From CAZBGQ01 sp964491515 (lineage in GTDB: Bacteria; Patescibacteriota; Gracilibacteria; UBA1369; UBA12473), in the NCBI GenBank assembly GCA_964491515.1, contig CAZBGQ010000001.1, forward strand, positions 1 through 64,000: a DNA stretch of 64,000 nucleotides, written 5' to 3'. How positions within the stretch are numbered: position 1 is the stretch's first letter; the number at the start of each line of letters is the position of its first letter. The notes beneath the pieces were generated by a model. It had not been told where the DNA came from. It saw only the letters and a list, made by a program, of their open reading frames with translations, and ran no database searches. The position numbers and the translations under genes were made by a program. Shown piece by piece: positions 58,667 through 64,000 of the stretch.

Positions 58667-59287
58667 ATGGCACCTAATCAATCGGAACTACAAAGGCTCC
58701 TTCAAGAATATGAGAAAGCATCCCCTCCGACCAAAGTCCCTCAACCTCAAGAAGAATCCACAATACTAACTCACTTAGGACACCAGGAACCCTCAACCTT
58801 TTCTACATGGATTGGAGAACGAGTTCGTGATGCACTCCTTAAACGCAACCAACGACTCTCTATTGCTGAAACATGCACAGGAGGTCGCATTGGAGACACA
58901 ATCCATAATGTTTCAGGGGCAAGTGCCATCCTAGAAGGAGGCGGCCTCTTTTATGGACGAAGCATTAAAAATAATACTTTCGCTGACCTAGAAGCGGCAG
59001 GTCGAGAACACGGATCTGTAAGCGAACCAGTAGTGCGCATCATGGCAGATGAGTTACGCAAACAAACAGAGACAGATTGGGCCCTAGCCCTTTCAGGCAT
59101 TTCCGGCCCCACAGGGGGAAGCCCTGAAAAACCTGTTGGCACCGTTCACATCGCCATTGCCGGTCCAGAAAGAAAAACCATACATCGAAGAATTCAATTA
59201 GAACCTAAAACCCGAGCAGAATACAAAACCCTGGCCACAGCTTGGGCCTTAGCTCTACTTCTAAAAGAAATAGAGCAAGCCTCATGA
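58667..59287 (+). CDS. pncC: CinA C-terminal domain protein, nicotinamide-nucleotide amidase
   Basis: Deamidates NMN to nicotinate mononucleotide in NAD recycling. The CinA C-terminal domain (about 45-205) has SIAETCTGGRIGDTIHNVSG, then SGISGPTGGSPEKPVGTVHI, both hallmarks of the family. The N-terminal 45 residues are polar and extra. The N-terminal molybdopterin-like domain of full CinA is absent. Together with nadB it indicates active NAD metabolism. The family call is firm; the amidase activity rests on studied relatives. Confidence 0.88.
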   Translation: MAPNQSELQRLLQEYEKASPPTKVPQPQEESTILTHLGHQEPSTFSTWIGERVRDALLKRNQRLSIAETCTGGRIGDTIHNVSGASAILEGGGLFYGRSIKNNTFADLEAAGREHGSVSEPVVRIMADELRKQTETDWALALSGISGPTGGSPEKPVGTVHIAIAGPERKTIHRRIQLEPKTRAEYKTLATAWALALLLKEIEQAS

Positions 59288-59310
59288 ATTACGAAATTCA
59301 CATCCTAGCC

Positions 59311-61746
59311 CTACATCAACTCCTTCCATTCATCCTGGAACTGATTTTCACGTTCTTGCGTGAAAGGTTCATTCTCAAACCACAAAACTACAAAATAACG
59401 ATAAATAATCTCTGCCACTTGAGCACGATTCTGACCTTCATTCGGGCCAAATAATGCACTTGTATTTTCAAGCAATCCATCCTTATAAGCCTGCACAACA
59501 TACGGAGCATACCAAGCACTACCAAAAACATCATCATAAGGCAGGTCACTCGTATTAACAAAAGAAGGAATATCCACATCAGCAGACAAATATATTATCT
59601 TTAACACCTCTGCTCGACTCACCGTTCGTTCGGGATGAAACAAACCATCCGAATATCCTTTTACCCAGCCAGATTCCGCACCTAAACAAACATAATTAGC
59701 AAACCACTGATCCTGAACATCCGGAAAGCAATTTTTATACGTAGCCTTCTCATCATCATCCATAAAATCGAAATCTCCCTTAAGCAAAAGTTTCATAAAC
59801 TCTGCACGATTGATTGTACGAGTGGGCTTAAACGTTCCATCTGAATAACCTTCAAATAAAAGCAATTCCGTAAGAACTGAAATCGCATCATAATAATCAT
59901 CCGAAACCAGCACATCTGAAAACACCACCGGCCCCGAAGATATCGGCGTAGCAACAATATCATCATCTTCTACAGAACCCCTTCCGTCAAACCCATAAGC
60001 CACACTCACTTCATTACTGAAGACCTCACTTTCCGCACCAGCTGAATTCAAGCCCTTAACCGCAAAAAAGTAATCCCCAAACGGAGCTGTAACATCCACC
60101 GTTGTGTGCGTCACATGAGCACCTGTCACATCCTTCTCCCAGAGATAATCACCCGAAGTATACCCATAATAAACACGGTAACCTTCAACCTCTTCCCCTA
60201 ACAAGCGAGACCATCTCAAGGTAACCGATGAATCATCCTTAGAGGAGACAGCCAATTCATGAACCGTCAACGCATCAATACTCGACAAATCTTGACCGCC
60301 CTCTGGAGAATTTTCACCTACCTGATCCCCCGATTTCTCAGACTCAGCCTCCATCTGCTCCCCCTCAACATATGAATTCAACTCAATCTCTTCCCCATTC
60401 AAAAAATCACCAATCTCCACCGAGTATTTATAAGGATACCCAACACTAAACGCCTCACTTGATGATTCAATGTCCATGGGATTTTCATACAAAGGCGACA
60501 CTATAACCGTAAACGTCGTCACATTTTCATCAATAGGCAACGTAAAAACACCCGTATCAAACGCCTCATAATAAATGGTTGCCGCACCCCGTGCTGCTAA
60601 ATAAGATTCATCCGTTTCAGGCAACACAACCACCCCAAAATCCACATCCAACGGCTTGGTAAGGGTAAATTTAAAATCCTGACCCTGCATGGAAGGATCC
60701 ACAGCAAACTGCAAGTAATTAGCTCCAAATAAAGCCGGAGAAAAGTCCACTGCCGGGGTCACCGCCTCCAAAGGATACTCCGCAGCCCTATGAATCGCAT
60801 GAATTCTTACCGCAGGATAATTGACCCCTTCTTCATAGTAACTAACCAGATAATTCCACAAGGAAAAATCTTGATAAACCTGCTCAAAATCCAATCCATA
60901 GGTCTCTTCAATCACATAAAAATAAGCTTCAAATGAATCCCAGACATCCGGCACCGCCTCATTAAAATAAGCTTCAGTAACCAAGGGCAACACCTCCCAC
61001 CCTTCCAAATATTCAACCAAAAAACGCGGCCACAAACCTAACCCATATTCAAACAACGAATCTTCTGGCACAATCCCCGTCAAAATTGAGTAATCAGGAT
61101 ATTCAAAAAAATGATGCAAATAATTCCAATAATCATTCACATTATCATAAACATAATCCTCCATGGCCACGGCCGTCTGTTCAGCAAAATTTAGATCCTG
61201 ATCATACCCGATAAAATCTCCTTGATAAGAAAACTGAATAATATGAGTGAATTCATGAGCCACCGTCACCTGTTGAAGATTAGCGGGAATGGATGGATCA
61301 ATCGCCATATACAAAGAACGATCCAACAGAACAGAGGTCAACCCAATCGACCCATCTTCCACATAAAAAGCGCTGTCATCCAAAATAAGATAAATACGCT
61401 CCTGCTCTATCCCATCACTTGAAGAAGAATAAGTTTTCAGAGGATCAACAAAACCCAACTCATCCACTTGTTTCTGCCAACTAAATTCTGCATAAGTAGC
61501 CACCGATTCAACCAAATTAGGAATACCATCATTATCAGCATCCAGTCCCTCAGCCAATTCAGAACTATACTCCACAGTAAAATGTTCCGTATCAATCGCC
61601 CACACTTTATGTGGTCCATTATAAGGAGATGATTCAAAACTAGAAAAATTCGCCAAAGCAGTAGGGACACTCCAAAAAGACACAACCACCATCAAAAACA
61701 AAACATACCGGAAACGAAAAAGATTCATTAGGAGGGGCGTTAACAT
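59311..61746 (-). CDS. SLH-anchored secreted zinc metalloprotease-like protein
   Basis: An 811-residue exported protein. A signal peptide spans about 1-33 (ending TALA). The N-terminal domain has VAHEFTHIIQF near residue 165, an HExxH zinc site; with upstream DADNDGIPNLVE it resembles secreted peptidases with a gluzincin-like helix. Residues about 340-470 are beta-rich. A fibronectin type III-like domain follows at about 495-590 (SVTLRWSRLLGEEVEGYRVYY), then three SLH repeats (about 615-790; GYSDGTFKPTRTINRAEF, GYSDGLFHPERTVSRAEV and GPNEGQNRAQVAEI). It is therefore a surface enzyme attached through its C-terminus. The third zinc ligand (Glu or Asp) is not assigned. Confidence 0.85.
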   Translation of the reverse strand: MLTPLLMNLFRFRYVLFLMVVVSFWSVPTALANFSSFESSPYNGPHKVWAIDTEHFTVEYSSELAEGLDADNDGIPNLVESVATYAEFSWQKQVDELGFVDPLKTYSSSSDGIEQERIYLILDDSAFYVEDGSIGLTSVLLDRSLYMAIDPSIPANLQQVTVAHEFTHIIQFSYQGDFIGYDQDLNFAEQTAVAMEDYVYDNVNDYWNYLHHFFEYPDYSILTGIVPEDSLFEYGLGLWPRFLVEYLEGWEVLPLVTEAYFNEAVPDVWDSFEAYFYVIEETYGLDFEQVYQDFSLWNYLVSYYEEGVNYPAVRIHAIHRAAEYPLEAVTPAVDFSPALFGANYLQFAVDPSMQGQDFKFTLTKPLDVDFGVVVLPETDESYLAARGAATIYYEAFDTGVFTLPIDENVTTFTVIVSPLYENPMDIESSSEAFSVGYPYKYSVEIGDFLNGEEIELNSYVEGEQMEAESEKSGDQVGENSPEGGQDLSSIDALTVHELAVSSKDDSSVTLRWSRLLGEEVEGYRVYYGYTSGDYLWEKDVTGAHVTHTTVDVTAPFGDYFFAVKGLNSAGAESEVFSNEVSVAYGFDGRGSVEDDDIVATPISSGPVVFSDVLVSDDYYDAISVLTELLLFEGYSDGTFKPTRTINRAEFMKLLLKGDFDFMDDDEKATYKNCFPDVQDQWFANYVCLGAESGWVKGYSDGLFHPERTVSRAEVLKIIYLSADVDIPSFVNTSDLPYDDVFGSAWYAPYVVQAYKDGLLENTSALFGPNEGQNRAQVAEIIYRYFVVLWFENEPFTQERENQFQDEWKELM

Positions 61747-61857
61747 GATTTGGGAAGGATTAATCGATTAGCGCAATCATAACATAACTGTCCCCCCTGA
61801 AAAAAGGTTGTGAGAATTCTAAGGAAACGCCATAATACCCCCCCTAACCCTTCTGAA

Positions 61858-64000
61858 TGTACGCGAACGTCTTATTGCCCGTAAACATAGGAAAAACCAC
61901 GTCCGAGCTTACTTATAATGTTCCAGAAAAACTTCTTCCCCATCTCCTAATAGGAAGTGCTGTACGTGTAGCTATACGACAAAAAACCTACACCGGCATC
62001 ATCACCGAACTTCACGAACGATCCATATCGTTTGCAGCAAAAGATATTTTAGCCACCCACGACGGAGGCAACTTACTTGAGCCATGGCATATTCAACTAG
62101 CTCACAAAGTTGCAGAAACCACCATCACCCCCTTTCATAAGGTAATTAAGATGCTGCTCCCCCAAAAACTATGGCAAGGAGCCCACGCCATTCCCTACGA
62201 CATACTATTTGAACGAACAAACCGAACCGTCTCCGGAAAGCTAGGGTCAAAACAGCAAGAACTGATCAAATTATTTGAACATCAAAAAGTGTGGGAAAGA
62301 AGCGACTTAAGAGAGTTCAGCCGAGCCACACTTAGCAGCTTAGAAAAGAAAGGATTAATTATAGAAAAAAAAGGCGCCATCCAAGGCACTGAATCCAACT
62401 CCACTACCGTTTATGACGCAAAAACCCTCACCAAAGATCAACAAACCATCGTAGACACCATCCAATCCTCCACACAAAATAAATTTCTCATTCATGGGGT
62501 AACAGGATCAGGAAAAACTGAAATATACCTTCGACTAGCCCAAACCACGCTAGAAAAGGGGAAACAATGCATTCTTATGGTTCCTGAAATCTCTCTTACT
62601 CCTCAGCTCATCGGATATTTCAAGGAACTTTTTGGGAATAAAATCGCCGTCCTACACAGTCAACTATCCACAGGAGAACGTGAACGTGAATGGTGGCGTC
62701 TTCAAACTGGTGCCGCAAAAATTGCCATTGGTTCACGATCTGTCATTTTCGCTCCCGTAAAAAAACCTGGACTTATTATCCTAGATGAAGAACATGAATG
62801 GAGCTACAAGCAAGATAAAGCTCCCTTTTACCATGCCAGAACCGTAGCATTCCAGATGGCAGAGCTCACCGGCGCCAAAGTTGTACTAGGCAGCGCCACC
62901 CCGGACATAGAAACCGTCTATGCTAGCGAGCAGGGTGAAATCCAGAAATTCACTCTCTTAGAACGACTAAATGCAACCTCCAGTCTACCCCCCGTTGAAC
63001 TTGTCGACATGCGCGAAGAACTCAAAAAGAAGAATTTTAGTATCTTCAGCGAAACACTCACAAAATCATTGCAAGCAACTCTAGAAGCCAAAGAACAAGC
63101 CATCCTTTTTCTCAATCGTCGAGGCCATGCCTCATCTGTACTATGCCGAGACTGTGGAGGTGTCTGTGAATGCTCTCAATGTGACGTCAGCCTCACCTAC
63201 CACCGCTTCAAAAACGGATTTGAACAACTTGTCTGTCATCACTGTGGTCTCACTCAAGCACTGCCTGAAACCTGTAACACATGTGGCAGCGTCTCCATAA
63301 AATTCATGGGACTTGGAACACAACGAGTCGAAGAAGAACTCCAAAAAATGTTCCCAACCGCACGCATTTTGCGCGCCGACCGAGACACCACCTCAAAAAA
63401 ACACAGCTTCAAAGACATGTATAACGCGCTCAAAAACGACAAAGCCGATATTCTCATTGGAACCCAAATGATCAGTAAAGGACTGGACCTTCCCAACATA
63501 ACACTCGTAGGAGTCATGATGGCTGACATCGGACTTCATATCCCGGACTTCCGCGCTAGTGAACGCGCGTTCCAACTACTCACCCAGGTGGCAGGACGTG
63601 CTGGTCGTGACCAAAAACCAGGACATGTTGTCATTCAAACCTACAATCCAGAACATATTAGCCTCAAAACTGCCGCGCAACATGATTACGACACCTTCTA
63701 CAAACAAGAAATCATCAGCCGAAAAAGACTTAACTATCCTCCATTTAGCCGTATAATTAAGCTAACATTCAAACATCTTGAACAAAAAAAATGCACAACA
63801 AAAGTCGCACGCATCGAGGCACTACTTAAAAAAATAAATGCTCCGGATCACGAAATTCAATCAGCCCCCGCCCTCATCACACGAAAACACAATAAATACC
63901 GATGGCACTTATTTGTCCAAGGCCCAAACCCTCAAATCCTCATACAAAAAATCCGCCCCGCACTCGAAACAGGCTGGAGCATCGACGTTGATCCCGTGGT
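61858..64000 (+). CDS. priA: primosomal protein N' (PriA), truncated by the window end
   Basis: Superfamily 2 DNA helicase that restarts stalled replication forks. 714 codons are visible from ATG 61858 (MYANVLLPVNIGKT) and the frame is open to the window edge. The N-terminal DNA-binding domain is followed by Walker A VTGSGKTE (near 216), the DEEH box ILDEEHEWSYKQ (near 309) typical of PriA, and motif III VVLGSATPDIE. The zinc-binding insert has four Cys pairs (CRDCGG, CECSQC, CHHCG and CNTCGS). The C-terminal helicase motifs IGTQMISKGLDLP and QVAGRAGRD complete it. Only the last residues are missing. Confidence 0.95.

Noticed and set aside
1..64000. UGA recoded to glycine (Gracilibacteria code)
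   Set aside because: Several recognisable proteins end correctly at TGA (aroB, ruvC, the thrombospondin-repeat protein), and conserved proteins contain no in-frame TGA.
1..64000. CRISPR arrays, insertion sequences or prophage
   Set aside because: No regularly spaced direct repeats, transposase, integrase or phage structural gene was seen.

Overview
The window looks like chromosome of a member of the Candidate Phyla Radiation (Patescibacteria), most likely a Peregrinibacteria-like lineage. This is inferred from gene content and style, not from a marker-gene tree. Genes are compact and often overlap by 4 bases (ATGA). TGA is used as a normal stop (aroB, ruvC, the thrombospondin-repeat gene), which argues against the Gracilibacteria code. 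Shine-Dalgarno sites are weak or absent, and several good promoters place their -10 box only 6-10 bases before the ATG. S-layer-homology (SLH) proteins and lipoproteins indicate a single-membrane, S-layer-type envelope. By eye the + strand is C-rich and G-poor throughout, whichever strand is coding, so the window probably lies within one replichore.

Layout. Positions 1-1064 hold no convincing protein gene but a GC-rich chain of hairpins (70-436). From 1065 to 5292 come small secreted proteins, tRNA genes (Leu, Cys, Lys), maf, and an ECF sigma factor cassette with a membrane protein and a small secreted protein. Then radA, a large protein with a RelA/SpoT-like C-terminus, and tatD. tatD is divergent from a six-gene aromatic/NAD operon (aroF-aroB-aroA-MFS-aroK-nadB, 9844-16317). 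That operon is preceded by a textbook-like attenuator whose leader peptide ends in a run of Trp, Phe and Tyr codons. On the minus strand follow rpsU-prmC-prfA-bcp, gyrB and a large FecR-domain protein. Next are an SLH-S41 protease, a 746-residue unknown, a VirB4-like ATPase with a SprT-like metallopeptidase, and a GGDEF protein. On the plus strand follow gyrA, a thrombospondin-repeat surface protein coupled to an extended bL31 gene, aroC, an orphan substrate-binding lipoprotein, tgt, ruvA, pepP, glmS and pyk. A 2.8 kb patch of small unknown genes and a methyltransferase (45882-48688) separates pyk from ruvC. The last part holds ruvC, a TPR protein, prepilin peptidase, gpmI, manC, a cupin, a fused SecDF with inserted parvulin-like domains, an HNH protein, tRNA-Arg, a CinA C-terminal protein, an SLH metalloprotease, and priA, which runs off the end.

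Main observations. (1) A structured element occurs twice in intergenic DNA (24386-24491 on +, 48688-48791 on -), 24 kb apart. Its core is nearly identical, while its outer stem and one hairpin differ by compensatory base-pair changes, pointing to an unrecognised RNA family. (2) The shikimate operon attenuator at 9552-9700 senses all three aromatic amino acids by codon content. (3) SecD carries two parvulin-like segments in its extracytoplasmic head plus an extra membrane hairpin. (4) The GC-rich hairpin chain at 70-436 has no assigned identity.

Together the genes cover DNA topology and repair (gyrAB, ruvA, ruvC, radA, priA), translation termination (prfA, prmC), lower glycolysis (gpmI, pyk), amino-sugar and mannose nucleotide supply (glmS, manC), aromatic precursor synthesis (aroF, B, A, K, C; aroD and aroE are not in the window), NAD synthesis (nadB) and protein export (secDF, prepilin peptidase). 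No transposase, CRISPR array, rRNA gene or phage gene was seen.
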